This document shows, one piece after another, positions 10,236-22,736 of a DNA stretch of 64,000 nt (position 1 is the stretch's first letter; the number at the start of each line of letters is the position of its first letter). Source of the DNA: Amborella trichopoda (Eukaryota; Streptophyta; Magnoliopsida; Amborellales; Amborellaceae); contig NW_006496520.1 in NCBI RefSeq assembly GCF_000471905.2, positions 989,484 through 1,053,483 on the forward strand, in the 5' to 3' direction. The position numbers were made by a program, and so were the translations under genes. Below the pieces are notes generated by a model, which was not told the DNA's origin, searched no databases, and was given only the letters and a program-made list of their open reading frames with translations.

Positions 10236-11000
10236 GGGGTACATTTTTTTTTTTTTTCTTAAAAGAAAACAACAATTTTATTGCTACTACATGATAATCT
10301 TCTTGTACATTATTACAATCAGCAACAATGGTTCAAAACTAGCAAAAGTCTAACGCAAAAAAAACGAGCAGAACTCAATTACAACTACATTAAACAACTA
10401 CTAAACAAGTAGCAACAAAGCCTAATTTTGCTGAGCGATCCACCTCCATATCATACTCCCTATACACATGTTCAAAGCAAAATTTCATATCCATGCAACA
10501 GTCTAGGATCTCCCTAATCAAGCTATACAACTTCCAAGGATACTCAGTATCTTTCTTAATTCAATAGCATTTAATGAGTCCCCTTCCACCACCACTGGTT
10601 TGTTGAAAGTTTTTGCTAGTTTGATTCCTTTGATTCCTTCCAGCATAGTCAGCATCATTTGCAGTGATAATACCTAAAGGGCCAAAAACTTTCTATAGCA
10701 AATTGCCTTGAGAATCACGAATTAAGCCTCCTATACCTGCAAGGCCAGGATTACCTATAGAAGTCCTTTCAAAACTCAATTTAATCCACCCATTTGCAGG
10801 GCATTTCCAAATACCAATATGTTTCTCTTTAACATATCTTTCTTGGATGAAAACATTTAGATTGTACATCTAGTCCAACCTTGAGAACCCCACCATTTCT
10901 TTTTAATGACCAAGAATTCAGCCACCATGAATCTGATTTTATTTTGCAATTCAACTACGGTTTTTGCAGCCAGGGGCACATACAACCCCATTGTCGCCTT
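10236..11000 (-). pseudogene. LINE 3' end: RNase H domain and poly(A) tail
   Basis: On the minus strand the sequence reads GWIKLSFERTSIGNPGLAGI, GGLIRDSQGNLL, then after a frameshift VVVEGDSLNAIE, and finally a block with FEHVYREYDMEVDRSAKLG. This is the complete motif series of the plant LINE RNase H (W.KLN.DGS..GN.G.AG.GG..RD..G; VEGDS; HV.RE.N..AD..AK.G), with the first catalytic Asp replaced by Glu. The plus-strand T-run at 10243-10258 is the poly(A) tail. Upstream (10810-10990) is a decayed linker. The 5' end is not defined. Confidence 0.82.
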
Positions 11001-11149
11001 GAGTTAGCCGGATCGTACCTTGTGCTAGGGTGAGGGATTGGGAAGCAGCATCACCATGAAGGCATGAACACATCATCCTTTTCTTTAGAATTAGAAATGG
11101 AAAATGTAGTATTGATCCATATACTAAAAATTAAATTTAGGACACGGTT

Positions 11150-11560
11150 TCTATGAGGGATGAAGTTTCTATAAGGCCTAGGCTTTATAAAAATCAAATA
11201 AAGCCACATCTCCAATCCTAGTCAAAAAAGATTTTCGGCAACAATTATTTCTATGAGGGCTCTAAAACCAATTTATGACACTGACAATAAAATTCGAAAT
11301 TTATAAAATTGTACTGATCTTGTAGCTCTTTGAACTCTTATTTTTAGGACGAATTGGATGGTCTAGATAGTTGTTAATATATACATTAATTTTAGAGCTT
11401 GAAATCCTAATTTTTTTCACAACCATAATATTCAAGTCGAGATGAATAATGTGAAGGTTTTTCAATGCTTGAATTGTAATTTTCAATGAGTTGTGAAATG
11501 AAGATTCACTTATTTTTGATAGGGCTGCAAACCTATCAAACCATTTTCTTTTTATTAGTC
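11150..11560. mobile_element. Possible Mutator-type MITE
   Basis: The left end reads GTTTCTATAAGGCCTAGGCT and the right end in reverse begins GGTTTGATAGGTTTGCAGCC. The termini resemble those of 4776-5151 and 48788-49186. No clear target duplication was found, and the boundaries are approximate. Confidence 0.4.
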
Positions 11561-12839
11561 CATATAGAAATGAGTAACCACTTAAAAATCTATTTTTGAG
11601 ATGTATTTGTGGATAAAAAATATATGATCCATAGGACCACAGTGGGTCATCTCCGTCCCATCAATTGATTTAATTTTGATTCCTAAAGGGACGGTAATGG
11701 AAAGATGGAGGGACCAGTTGAACACGACAATAATCAATTGTGGGTCCAACACAGTCTCCGACATAGTTATACGATTGTGACCCTAGACCATTATAAACAC
11801 TTTGCCCTTCAAACAATTTGGGTATGTCATGTAGGACTGGGATGTGATGCCATCGCCGTCTAATCAAATGCTCAACGCTCTATGCTCTCTCAACGTCGAT
11901 GAGCTGGGGCGATATTATTCATGTCCATTCTACCGTGCATCTCCAATTATTTGATGGAAAATAATACTTCCATTATGCTTTGAATTGATGGCCAATTTGG
12001 GCTAATCTATTGATAGGGTATTAGGGGAAAAAGGAAACGAAAAGAGAAAAAATTATGTCCTTACATGGAAAACATATTCCAAACTATGAGAAGGTAAAAA
12101 ATTTTCTAAAATCTATGCGCAGGTCGGTCCATCTCCTACTTGGTTTTTTTTTTTTTTGTATTTTTTTTTTTTCTCCTGCGGTATGCCGCATGGTCCGATC
12201 TTCCCACATCAATCTCCTTTTTTTCTTCTTTTTTTTTTTTCGTATTTTTTTTGAAGTTTAAGGCAGTTCAATAGGCTAGGGGCCATGTTGTGTCTGGTCC
12301 AATGTTCAAACATCAGATTGCCTTAAAACATTGGATAATTTCCCCCTTTAGGTCGACCTGATGTTAAAAACATTGTATCTCATTTTCTACCAAGAAGTTT
12401 AAAATTTTGTCAGATATTTGAAACATCAAACCGAATTTTGAAGCTTTCTTTTTGACGGCTCAAGGCGGTCTGATATTAGAAATGTCAGATCGTATTTGAA
12501 TTTTAAAAAAAAAATTCAAAAATTAGTATATAAACCGTTTCGATGTCGGAAACATCTGACATAGAGACAAACTACGAAAAAAACTGCATGGAACACGGAC
12601 CCGCACATAAATTTTCACAAAAATTAGACCCTCTCGTAGTTTCCAATCTCTTTGCATTAAAGAAACCAAAATTTTTCCAAAAAAAGGAAAAGAAAAAAAA
12701 ACAAAACCCATCATCTATAGGGTCACGAAAGGGAGAACCATCTCTAACATAGTATAATAGTAGGCATATGATATGCAAATGTGTGCTTGCTGAGTAATAA
12801 ATTGATGACGAAACGGTGGATTACATTTTTTTACTATGT
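11561..12839. other. Gene-free; part of an old duplication
   Basis: About 11890-12045 resembles 50150-50290, and about 12690-12790 resembles 50325-50385, in the same order. Between them lie poly(T) runs (12144-12172, 12217-12250) and a short dyad around 12539-12560. No protein motif was seen. Confidence 0.5.
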
Positions 12840-13306
12840 GATATACGAAATTTAGGATGATTCATTGGAAATTTGTGAGAGGGGTGGTGGTTTGGGAGTT
12901 AAGGAAGGGGCGTAATAGAATGGTGTCTATGGCATGTTTGGTTCGTGAGAAATTGTTTTCTAGAAAATATTTTCACACGAAAAATTCTCTTATGTGGTTA
13001 AATTTAGGAATATTGTTATACTTAGTATATCTTTTTGCACCAATTGATTGAAGAAGTACGTGCAATGGCTCTAAGGGTTATGGTGAGTTTGTAGTATTTA
13101 TCTGATGTACGAGATATAAAAGATATTAGGGTAAATGGCCAAGTTACTCATATAAGTAGGGCCTTGGGAACCAATGATAAGCTTCATGAAACTCAATTTT
13201 CATGGTGGGAGCTAACCTAGGAGGGTAGGGACTGTGGGATTTGGTATGAGATCTTAATTAATAGCCGTATTTTGAGGCAATATTGTGTGCCAGTTGGGGT
13301 AGTATT
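12840..13306 (+). pseudogene. LINE ORF2 C-terminal fragment
   Basis: The plus strand reads VVVWELRKGRNRM near 12884-12930, aligned with FLEVWKERNGAVF of the paralogue at 55660, the VWKERN.R.F motif just before RNase H in plant LINE ORF2. Further on (13165-13300) come KLHETQFSW and VPVGVV, aligned with KLGETQF and VPVGIV elsewhere in the window. The fragment is cut at 13307 by an LTR element. Compared with the paralogue it has an extra ~100 bp near 12950-13040. Confidence 0.65.
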
Positions 13307-14792
13307 TGTTGGATATGGTGATATCCAAAATCACCCACATAAGGAAATCAAGTTTGAGATTGATGTATATAAGTTTCATAAAGAAAATAGAAATCCAAAA
13401 AGAATAGGATCATTGAGCATATCTCGTCTTTAAAGATATATATAACATCTATTGGAACTTTCCTATTTTAGATTCCCAATGTTATATATATGGGATAAAA
13501 GAGGAAAGAATGTGTGCACTATTTTTTGGTCATCATATTGGAATGACAGCTTCCTCCAGAGAGATAGAGAGGCAAGGGCCTCCTATGCATGAGAGGTGAG
13601 GCTTTCCCTTAGAGAAGAGAACTTTCTATGTATAGAAACATTGCAATGGTACTTCTTGTAGACTAAGAGATAGGTTTTCTATAAAGAAACGATTTCCATG
13701 GAGATTTTAGGTAGTTGTCTCTTTTGGCAAGAGAAAGCCTCGATTGCTCTCAAGAATCTCTTCTTGGATGGTGGTTTAGATGTAGAATAGAGATGAGTTC
13801 CTTTCTAAATAGTGGTTTGACCATATAATAAATATAGGAGATCGGTGGGCTATGCCAGTCAAGAGAGACGGTCTACAAAGGTTGCTCGACTGGGTTTTGT
13901 CGATGATTAAAGAAGTAACTATGTGTCCAAAATATGTAATATAACTCTTATTGGTAAAATAAATTTCTACTTATCATGCCCGTGGTTGTATCCCATTTGG
14001 GGTGAACTACATAAATCTTTGTGTTCCTGTGACATGCATGTTTTATCTATCTATGTTTTATCTAGTACTTTCATCTATTTTGTTTCTAGTTGTCAATACA
14101 CATTCTTGGTAGGATGCAACTTTTTGGGATTGTTGTTTCTGCATCTAAGAGGGTTCTTAAATCCTAACAAGTGGTATTTGAGCACATGATTCAGTACAAG
14201 GCTAGTATTTGTGCATTCAGTTGAAGAAAAAATGAATAGAAAAATATTCTAGTTTTGTATTTTAGTTGGAGAAATATAATGGAAACCACAATTTTTCCAA
14301 CAAGAATGATGAAGGAATTTATTTGACAAAAGATGAAGAATTCATAAAGCAATCTAATGGGTGTTGGCATAGTGAGCTGGTGATTTTGATATCAAGGTGA
14401 AGATTATTGGACATGGTAATATCCAAAATCACCGACATAAGAAAGTATCATATTATGTGAGGATTGAGATTGAGATTTATAAGTCACCTAAAGAAAATAA
14501 AAATCCAAAAAGATTAGGAATCTTAAATATATCTCTTGGTGTTTTATATATATATAACATTTGTTAGAACTTTCCTATTCAGTGTGGATTCCTAGCCTTA
14601 TATATGTATGATGAAGAAGAAAGAATATGTCTGCCCCTATTTTTAGATTATCATATGGGAAAGGTGGATTCCTCTATAGAGAGAGAGGCAAGGGCCTCTT
14701 GTGCATGAGAGGCAAAGCCTCCCCATAAATAGAAGAGAACTTCTTATAGACAAAAAGACTGTGATGGTACCTCCTATAGATTAAGAGGTTTG
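13307..14792 (+). mobile_element. Short LTR element with almost no interior (TRIM-like or internally deleted copia)
   Basis: The first LTR (13307-14169) starts TGTTGGATATGG and ends CCTAACA. It is followed by AGTGGTATTTGAGCA, a mutated tRNA-iMet primer site. After only about 236 bp a purine tract (AAGGTGAAGATTA, about 14393-14405) precedes a second LTR that starts TTGGACATGG and is similar for about 390 bp. The second LTR is cut at 14793. No gag or pol is present. The CAAGGTGGAGATT-type tract is typical of copia elements. It is either a non-autonomous element or a deletion product. Confidence 0.7.
14170..14184 (+). promoter_or_regulatory. Primer-binding site of the short LTR element
   Basis: AGTGGTATTTGAGCA lies directly after the LTR end. 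The canonical plant site is TGGTATCAGAGC; two to three bases differ. Confidence 0.65.
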
Positions 14793-16749
14793 TGTTGGAA
14801 GACATTTTTCACCATCATGGGTCCCCAGTCAATAAAGCCTAACAAACATACAGTGGAAATTTCAATAGTCTCAGAATTGTCCCAGAACTGGTCATGATAT
14901 TTATAAGGACTCTCAAAAGTCTCCTACCATGTTTTGTCACATTCCGACAGGTCTAAAACAGTGCAGACTAGGAAACAGTTTCGGCAAAATTAGCCTCTAG
15001 TACCCTGAAAACGGACCTTGTAAATAGAACTATCTTTTCGATGCGTCAAATTGTTGTAGGACCACCACCATTGGATTCGACACAATTGAAAATCTTGAAA
15101 GGTCAAATTTCAGCTTAAATGGACACTCCAAGAAGAAGTTATAGGTGAAACATCGAAACTTGAGGAGCCGCACACTATTCCTATGTGACCACACTGTAAA
15201 TAAACTCCATTAAAGGGGCAATCATGAAAAGTGATTTGCGACGGCCATATCTCATTGTCGCGAGTCGGATAACAATCAAATTTTGTGAGCATGTTTGTCT
15301 CGTCAAGATGAGCGTTTTGATATGTGGCACGTTTCACGACGAAACCCGAGCGCAGAAAAAAGCTAGAGAGAAGTTACCGATATGTGAAAAAAGTTGCAGG
15401 AAAATCAGCAGCAACACGCCTCGCTCGAGCGGCAGAATCACGGCGCTCGCTGGCCCAATCGACATGAAACCACCTGCATCGTGTGCATAATGCCCATGGC
15501 TATCACTAGTCTGAACCCCGCGCTTGATAAACAACTAGATTTCACACAAAAAGCCAATGAAGTGACTGCCAAAGTTGCGAAATCTTCGTCCGGGCACGAA
15601 ATCGAGTTGCGTTTGTTGCCACGCGACCATGACAACATACTCAGTGTGATCTAGTGAACAAATCATGGAAAAACATCAAGAAATGAGCACACTATCGATT
15701 CGAAGTTTGCAAGATTCATCCAAATTTCAAGGAACATGATTGTTGCTTAAAAGCACGATTCATGACTCGAAGTTAGTATCAAATTGATCGTCATGCCGAG
15801 TCCTACAGGAAAATAGTCATCTTTCGGACAAAGAGGCACTAGAGCAGGTTCATCAATGAAAAATCACGCACATTTTAGGGCAGCAGTCGGGATTGTTCTG
15901 GAATTTTCACAATTGTTAGGAATGAGCAAATCAGTCATTTTGCACACTATTTTTCTATTTTATTTAATTCAATTAAATCTTAATTTTAAAAAATTAGGTT
16001 TAATTTTGATCAATCCACCCATGTTTGGGCAAACTCTATATATATCACGTACTCTCATTGTACAAGGACCCTTCACTTGCTTAATAAATTTTTTATTTTG
16101 CCTATTGTTGCATCACGTCTTGGGAGAGAGAGGAAGGAGAGAGAAACTTTTGGGTTGGTACCCTTGGGCTTATCTCTTCTCTCTATTTTCTTTCTCTCTT
16201 TCTCTCTTCTCTAGCTTTCTTTCTCTTTCTCTCTCCTCTTACACAGACGGCAGAAGCCTATTGCCTTATGTGCTTCACTCTTTCTTCTCCTCTTCTTCTT
16301 TCCTTCCTTCTCGTGGTCCCACATGACCACTAACCCCCTTTTCGTTTCTTTTTTTTTTATCTCTTGCATGACCATTTTCTTGCTGCGAATCCTCGGGTTC
16401 ACTTGTCCATTATTTTTTTGATAGTCCCTCATGTCCGTTTCCCTTTCTCTTCTTTTCTTATACCCCTTCACAATACCCTTTCTTTGGTGCCCCCTTGGGG
16501 TGACTCCCTCTCTATAACGTCACATGGTCCCATGAGACCAATATGCCCCAAATCCTTCTTCCCCTAACGTCGCGTGAACCTATACCTATCATCGAGCGAA
16601 CCTCTACCTATCGTTGCGTGAACATCTTGCCTAGCATTGTGTGCACAACATACGCCAGTGCCGTCTCATGCACACCATCTTCCCTATCGCCATGTGGAAC
16701 CTGTCCTTCCCTATCGCCGCTTGTAAGCTACCACCCATTGCCGTATCTG
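14793..16749 (+). mobile_element. Long LTR-like sequence, part 1
   Basis: It starts TGTTGGAAGAC exactly where the preceding LTR is cut. It has a TATA box (CTCTATATATATC near 16036) followed by a CT-rich leader, as in an LTR promoter and R region. The sequence continues without overlap at 24053-24627 and 29508 onward once the two nested copia elements are removed, total about 3.4 kb. It contains no gene. Orientation and position would suit the 5' LTR of the Tat element that follows, but no matching 3' LTR was recognised, so ownership is open. Confidence 0.5.
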
Positions 16750-16754
16750 AACAC

Positions 16755-18713
16755 CGAAAGAAAGACCTATGTGATATTTTGCTAGGGAATACAATTTTTT
16801 TTTTTTAATGATAATAATTAACCCTTTTTATTTGCAAAAAGATCACGTACAGATGGTCTTATTACAATCAATAAATATTTCAAAATAAAACAGCACAACA
16901 ATAAAATAAAACTCAAGCACTTAATGCCATTTATTCAACCTAATATTATGCTTGAGAATATAAAAATAAAAGATAGCAAGTAAGTAAAAGAGAAGATGCC
17001 GGAGATTACCTCAACCGAGCTTATTACACCCCACACCGAGTTACCACATCCAATGGCGTGGGATCAGAAGTCTAGCTTCAATCTTGAACTGGGAAAGCTA
17101 ATTTTGGCCAGACTAGGTAACCACCCTTAAATCTCTATAAAACCCTAACCCCAAAATTAACTAAAGCTTTAACCCAGATTTCCCAAACCCTTAGTATCTT
17201 TAGGTAAAGAGAGAGAGAGAGTAGTAAAACTAGGGTTGGGGCGTATCCCCTATGAAACTTTTAAAGAGAGAAAGTTAGAGAAAAAAAATTTGAGGAGAGA
17301 GAGGGACGTGGCGCCAAGGGAGGAGAGAGAGAGAGTTTATGGGAGAAAGAGGTGTGTAGAGATGGGGGGTGAGCACCCCTATTTATAATGAAATTTAGGT
17401 CTAGGGTTTCTTTGAGGTTTTTCGTAGTTTGCCTCTTTTTTGAGATTAAATATGGACCGTTGATCAAGGTGACTTGTGGGGTGAGAGATCTAAGCCATCC
17501 ATTCCGTAGATGGGCCATCGACATTATGGAAGGTGCATGAACCATTATCCCCCTTTTCTTAAACTATTTTCCCATCAATATATTTAAATAAATTAAATCC
17601 ATTAAAGATATCATGCATTTCATAAAAGTGCAATATCTACTATCTTAAATAGATAAGATATGGTCAATATTTACTATATTACAAATTGACCATATGTCAT
17701 AAAATCCACTTTCCATATTTAAATAAATTGAACACAAAGCTATCAAAAGGAATCGAAAGGGGTGGGGCGTGCCTCCCCTATGTGCAACATGTGGGCCCCA
17801 CCCACATGCCACACGGTAGGCCCATGTGCACTATGAGCCCCATGGAATTTTATAAATTAAATAAAACAATTTAATATATATATTTGAATTTTTTTATAAC
17901 TTTGTAAAATCAATAACTGCATTTTTATAAGTCCAAAAATCATAAATAAAATATTGAGAGATTCATAAAAATTCAAATAATAAAACTAAAATCATTTCAA
18001 TAATAAAATGAACACAATTAAATTAATATGATGGGAAAATGATCTATGTGGTTTTAGGAATTCAATATGTAATTATGGGGTACTCCACTTTCAACTGTAG
18101 ACTACAGACCACACTTGTTTTATCGAACCGACCCAGTATTTCCATTGACCCACAGTCCAAGTAGGGGCTCACTAGCGGGTCACCAAAGTCTTGCCGATGA
18201 GTCAAGGGGTCGCAATTCCAGTCTGTGGATTATATGTACTCCCCTAGAGACGAGTTAATGCCACCACGACTTGATGCGACCATAGCTCTATGGTGCATAG
18301 GGGTATCTCTTACACATGCTTGCGCTTCACCCAAAAGGTGGATAGCTGGTTTTCTTGAACGATCTATCGATATGCATGCCGTGTGATGGATCATGGATGA
18401 GGTTTTGGCCCCCATCTTTGTAGGCCTACCACCGCACACAAGCGTCACAGAATTCGTCGGCTCACTTATCTAGGCATAAGCTCCGATCTCATCAAGGGCT
18501 AATCCAAAAACCCTTCTCGGTTTATTCTTTATTCTTAAGGACCTTCGGTTTTCAAACTGACTGGCCTAGATCGTCAAGCACAATCCGGTATCAGCAAACA
18601 TCATTTGCTTAGTATGGTCATCGAGGGACCACACTCCCACTAAGTTTATGTTCCACTATAATAAATGTTTTTCATTATACACTCATAAGGCCTTTAAAGG
18701 CCACATAAACACA
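16755..18713 (-). repeat. 3' LTR of copia B
   Basis: 1959 bp. Read on minus it starts TGTGTTTATGTGGCC and contains the palindrome GGCCTTTAAAGGCC (about 18689-18702) close to its start. The TATA box TATAAATAG (minus, 17388-17380) sits before a GA/CT-rich leader. The inner end is mutated (CG instead of TG at 16755). Confidence 0.9.
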
Positions 18714-19300
18714 AAATCTCCCACTTGGCCTTTGAATGCCATATATTCTCTCTTCCTCACTTTCTCTCATCCCCATCTCTCTCACATGTCTTAATAAAAT
18801 ATTTGGGACAACTCCTTTCGTCAAAGGGTCTGCAACCATCAAATCTGTAAATGTATAGCTGATCTCGATCTCATTTAATCTTATCTCATTTCTCAATCGA
18901 TAAAACTATGGTTTAATATGCTTGGAATTCTTATGAAACCGATGCTCCTTAAAGATACAAATCGTCGCCGTGTTGTCGCAAAAAATTCGCACTGCCTCAC
19001 AACGTACATGATGGTAGTTAAGTTGATTAATAAACTTCTTAATCCACACTGCCTCCTTGGCTGCTAAACAGCATGCCACATACTCTAATTCTATGGTGGA
19101 CAACCCGACAATATCTTGTTTATTTAACTTCCAAGAAACTACACCCCCTCCAAGCATAAACACATATCCAAATGTACACTTTGCATCATTTGGATCCGCG
19201 AGTTAACTTGCATATGAATATCCCTCTATTGCTAATTCAATTCCTCCTTATATGTGAGGGCATAGTTCATGGTCCCCTCTAAATATCTGAAAATTCTTTT
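18675..19300 (-). pseudogene. pol: copia B RNase H remnant
   Basis: The block 19163-18906 reads MLGGGVVSWKLNKQDIVGLS, YVACCLAAKEAVWIKKF and IFCDNTATICIFKEHRFHKN SKHI in pieces, and 18896-18730 reads RNEIRLNEIEISY and DLMVADPLTKGV. These are the copia RNase H motifs (G..VSW.SKKQ..VALS; CDN.A.I; HIDI...; ADPLTK), which digest the RNA strand during cDNA synthesis. A stop separates the two blocks, and a stop also breaks the upstream part. The expected YSDAD.AG block is frameshifted near 19200. Confidence 0.88.
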
Positions 19301-19381
19301 TACTGTCTTTCAATGCTCTTCTCCTGGATTGCTTTGGAAACGGCTCACCAGACGTATGAGGAAGGACAAGTCAGGCCTTGT

Positions 19382-20190
19382 TCACATCTTGACGTACATA
19401 AGGGACCCAACTGCGCTCCTGTATGGTACTCTCTCCATGGCTCTTATATCTATGTCTTCGGTAAGACACATAGTATTACTAGGCTTTGTCTTTTTGTCAA
19501 TTGGAGTTGACATGGGCTTACACATACTCATATCGAACTTTTCTAGTATCCTCTTACAGTAGGTTGCCTGGAAAAGTTGGATAGTCTTCTCTCTCATGTT
19601 TCTTATTATTTTGATGCTCAACACATATGAAGCTTCTCCAAGATCCTTCATATCGAAGTGTTGTACAAGGAAATTTTTTGTCTCTACTACTAGAGCAATT
19701 GTGCTACTAACAGTTAACATATGATCCACATATAACGATATGAAGACCACATCACTCTGACTGACCTATTGATATATGCAATAATCCTAATTATTTGTGG
19801 AGAACCCTGCAAGAGCAAGGGTGTCTCTTGGAATTTTTTGTACCACTGTCGCGATGCTTGTTTCAGGTCATAAAGGGATTTATTTAATTTGCATACTAAG
19901 TTTTCTTTCCCTTTTTCTTCAAATCCCTCAGGTTAGGTCATGTAAATTTTTTCTTCCAAATCCCCATTTAGAAAGGCTGTTTTTACATCCATTTGATGAA
20001 CCTCAAAGTCAAAATGAACTGCTATAGCTATAAGGAATCGGATGGATGGAAATTTGGCAATAGGGGAAAAAATTTCCTCATAATCTATCCTTTCTTTCTG
20101 GGTGCAATCCTTTGCAACCAACCTAGCTTTGTATTTTTCTATTTTCCCTTCAGAGTTCAACTTTTTCTTTAAATTCCACTTACTAACCAA
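19382..20190 (-). pseudogene. pol: copia B reverse transcriptase remnant
   Basis: The block 20190-19880 reads YKARLVAKDCTQKERIDYEE, VHQMDVKTAFLNGDLEEKIY and then PEGF and [12 protein letters not shown], the first half of a copia RT. The block 19750-19382 reads [26 protein letters not shown] and MSTPIDKK. The catalytic box is YVDH rather than YVDD. Frameshifts lie between the blocks. The family matches the plant copia polymerase; it is inactive. Confidence 0.9.
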
Positions 20191-20633
20191 TGGCCTTATG
20201 CTTTTGAGGTAGATGTACTAATTCGCATACATGGTTTTGGTTAATGGAAGCATACTCATCTTTTATGGAGTCTTCCTAGCATTCCCTTTCAAGACAGGTC
20301 AAGGCTTCACGGTGAGTTTTAGGTTCTGAATCTGGATCTTCCCCAACCTTGTCAAATGTTCTTCAAGGTAAACAAATTGTTCTAGATAAAGAGGTGGTCT
20401 ACTGACTCTGTTACTGCGCCTTGGTTCAGGTAAAATTTCACTTTCTTTAGGGAGTTCAGGATCAGGTTGGGTTGGTTTAGAAGTTTTAGGTTCAGGGTCT
20501 CGAACTACATCATTGTTTTTGGCCTCCTCATAAATTTGGCTTATTTTATACTCAACCTTGCTTTAAGGAACTCTTCCTCGAAGAAGTGAGCATCGAGGCT
20601 TTCAATAACCGCACATGTTTCAAGGTTGTAGAA

Positions 20634-21365
20634 TCAATACCTCTTACGATGATCTGGGTAACTAATGAAAATGGTTTTGACAGTTTTTTGTTGTAATTTG
20701 GTTCTATTTTGATGTGGGATAAGGACATGGGCTGAGCAACCCCAAACTCTCAGGTGGTCAAAGGAGGGAATACGACTTGTGAAAATTTCATGAGGAGTAA
20801 GTGAGGCAGCTTTTGTGAGAGTTCGGTTAAGGATGTAACATACCATTAATACGGCTTCTCCTCAAAACTCTGAGGAGAGATTTACATGTCCCATCGTACT
20901 CCTTACCATTTTCACTAAGGTCCTATTTCAAGAGTATAAGGCATGATGTACTGATGGATGATCTCATTTTCAATGCACAATTCTTTGAAAAGGTCATATG
21001 AATATTCGCCCCCCTCTATCAGTTCTAAGGACTTTAATTTTCAGGTTGGTCTGATTTTCTACTTAGGCCTTATATTCTTTGAATTTTTCTTGGACTTTTG
21101 ATTTTGCATGAATAAGGTACACATGGCTATATCGTGAGTGATCATCTATAAAAAAGATAAAATATCTTTTTACACTTTTGGTGGTCACATTTATAGATCC
21201 ACATATATCACTATGAATGATTTCCAATACGCTAGTAGCTCTTTTTTCTCTGGTGGTATTTTTCGTTATTAATTTTCCTTGTACGCAAGACTCGCACACA
21301 TTCGATAAATCTCCCTTAATTTTGAAGAATCCCGTCCCTTTTTAATTTTCCATTCGTTTGATATT
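20634..21365 (-). pseudogene. pol: copia B integrase remnant
   Basis: The zinc-binding part reads CESCVQGKLITK; the core has HSDICG, FIDDHSRYSHVYLI and LRTDRGGEY, with the D residues of the catalytic set visible. Further on, 20846-20634 reads TPHEIF, FDHLRVWGCSAHVLIP and FISYP, the integrase C-terminal part next to the RT. Stops separate the blocks. The short span 20190-20634 is the frameshifted linker. Confidence 0.88.
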
Positions 21366-21386
21366 AATTTGTCCTAACCTCATATG

Positions 21387-21893
21387 TCATAGGGTAGCAT
21401 CCAATTCATTAGGGGACGAGACATAAGCAACATTCTCTTTTATTTCAATAGTAAATAGCTTATCTACAAGTCGTCCAATCATGATCGCATCTTTCTCTTT
21501 TCTTGCCACCACTTTCTCCCTAATGAAATTGGTTATGAATCCAGTCATAGACATCTTAAGAACTGAAACCAAGCACTTCCTCATATCAAGAGCATAAAGT
21601 GCTTGCTTTAGGATCAAGGAGCTCCCACTCTTCAGTTTCAGCTCAAAATCTCCAACTCCAAGTACATCATTCTTCTGATTTCCTCCCACGTAAATATGCT
21701 GCTGTCCTGACCCCATGGGAGTGAAAGAACGGAAACCATCATTGGTGTTTGTGACATGGGCCGTAGCCCCCGAGTCAAGACACCAAGAGGCTCTCTTGAG
21801 GTAAGCCAACATAGACTCAAAAACCAAACATGACAATTCCTTGTTGGTCCCTCCAGATTTGTTGAACTGACAATTATTGGCTATGTAGCCCAC
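21387..21893 (-). pseudogene. pol: copia B zinc knuckle, protease and pre-integrase
   Basis: An open frame of 168 codons. The first residues continue a degenerate CCHC knuckle (histidine replaced: GYIANNC). The aspartic protease motif WCLDSGATAHVT follows at about residues 36-47, then GVGDF and VLKMSMTG-like protease strands. The tail is the start of the GAG-pre-integrase domain, whose H..L.H-type motif continues out of frame as HMRLGQIN. This is the longest intact piece of the element. Confidence 0.88.
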
Positions 21894-21896
21894 CTT

Positions 21897-22660
21897 CTAA
21901 CAAATAAAGCAAGTCTGAATCTCTCTCCTTGCTCCATTATTTCCAAAATCTCTCATTTTGAAATCTTTTTTTTTCTCAAAATAATTTCTTCCCTTTCCTT
22001 TCCTAAATTTAAAAGAGGGTGGAGATTTTACCATATGCACAATATCCCTTGGAGTTTGCCTTGAATTCCTCCTCTCTCCTTCTGATTTGATTATCATGAT
22101 GAGCTCCTCCACTTTTGGTGTCTTTCTTCTTGTAGAGAAAGAAGATATAAAAGTCTCCCATGAATTAAGAAGTAAATTCATAAGATGAATCACTTGCATA
22201 GATTCATTGGGTTTCGTGCATGTGTCTTCTAGCTCTCTGACTCGCACACGAAAGATGTGCACAAGATCTGCAAACTTGGTACCTTCTGCATCTTTAACTC
22301 ATTATACCTTCTCATAGTCATGGTTTACTTCATAAGAGAGGGTTCAGCATACTCTCTCTCAAGTTTATCATAAATCTTACTTGCAGTATAGATTGGCTCA
22401 TGCTCATAAGCATATGAGTCAGTCATGACAAATAAAAGAATGTGTTTGCATCTCAGATTCCTCATCTTCCAATTGGCGTACTCATCTTTGATTTCTTGAG
22501 AAGAGTTGTCAGTTGGATGATGCGGTCAGTCCTCAAAGAGTACCTCTTGCAAGTTTTCCTCATAGAGCACAAATTTGATTTTTCTTTTCCATGAAGCAAA
22601 GTTGACCCCATCAAACTTTTCAGCTTTCAGAATCTCTGAGATGAAAGTATGTGCAGCCAT
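21897..22660 (-). pseudogene. gag: copia B gag
   Basis: The start codon at 22660 opens MAAHTFISEILKAEKFDG, then FASWKRKIKFVLYEENL, the DUF4219/UBN2-type gag of copia. Later blocks include YAYEHEPIYTASKI and, in other frames (22262-21897), ESMQVIHLMNLLLNSWETF and a basic region before the zinc knuckle. At least two frameshifts are needed. Element C at 26673-27254 carries a closely similar gag, which confirms the reading. Confidence 0.87.
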
Positions 22661-22720
22661 ACCTTTCTATTCTCAAGCAAATAAAAATAAGAAAAGACTC
22701 CTAATGGCAATCAAGTAAAA

Positions 22721-22736
22721 TAAGCTCTTATACCAA
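22721..22736 (-). promoter_or_regulatory. Primer-binding site of copia B
   Basis: On the minus strand, TTGGTATAAGAGCTTA starts directly inside the 5' LTR. It differs from TTGGTATCAGAGC at one base in the core. Confidence 0.85.

Noticed and set aside
15110-15654. Several overlapping frames of 66-88 codons on both strands
   Set aside because: The region is GC-richer LTR-like DNA; frames overlap on both strands and contain no recognised motif.
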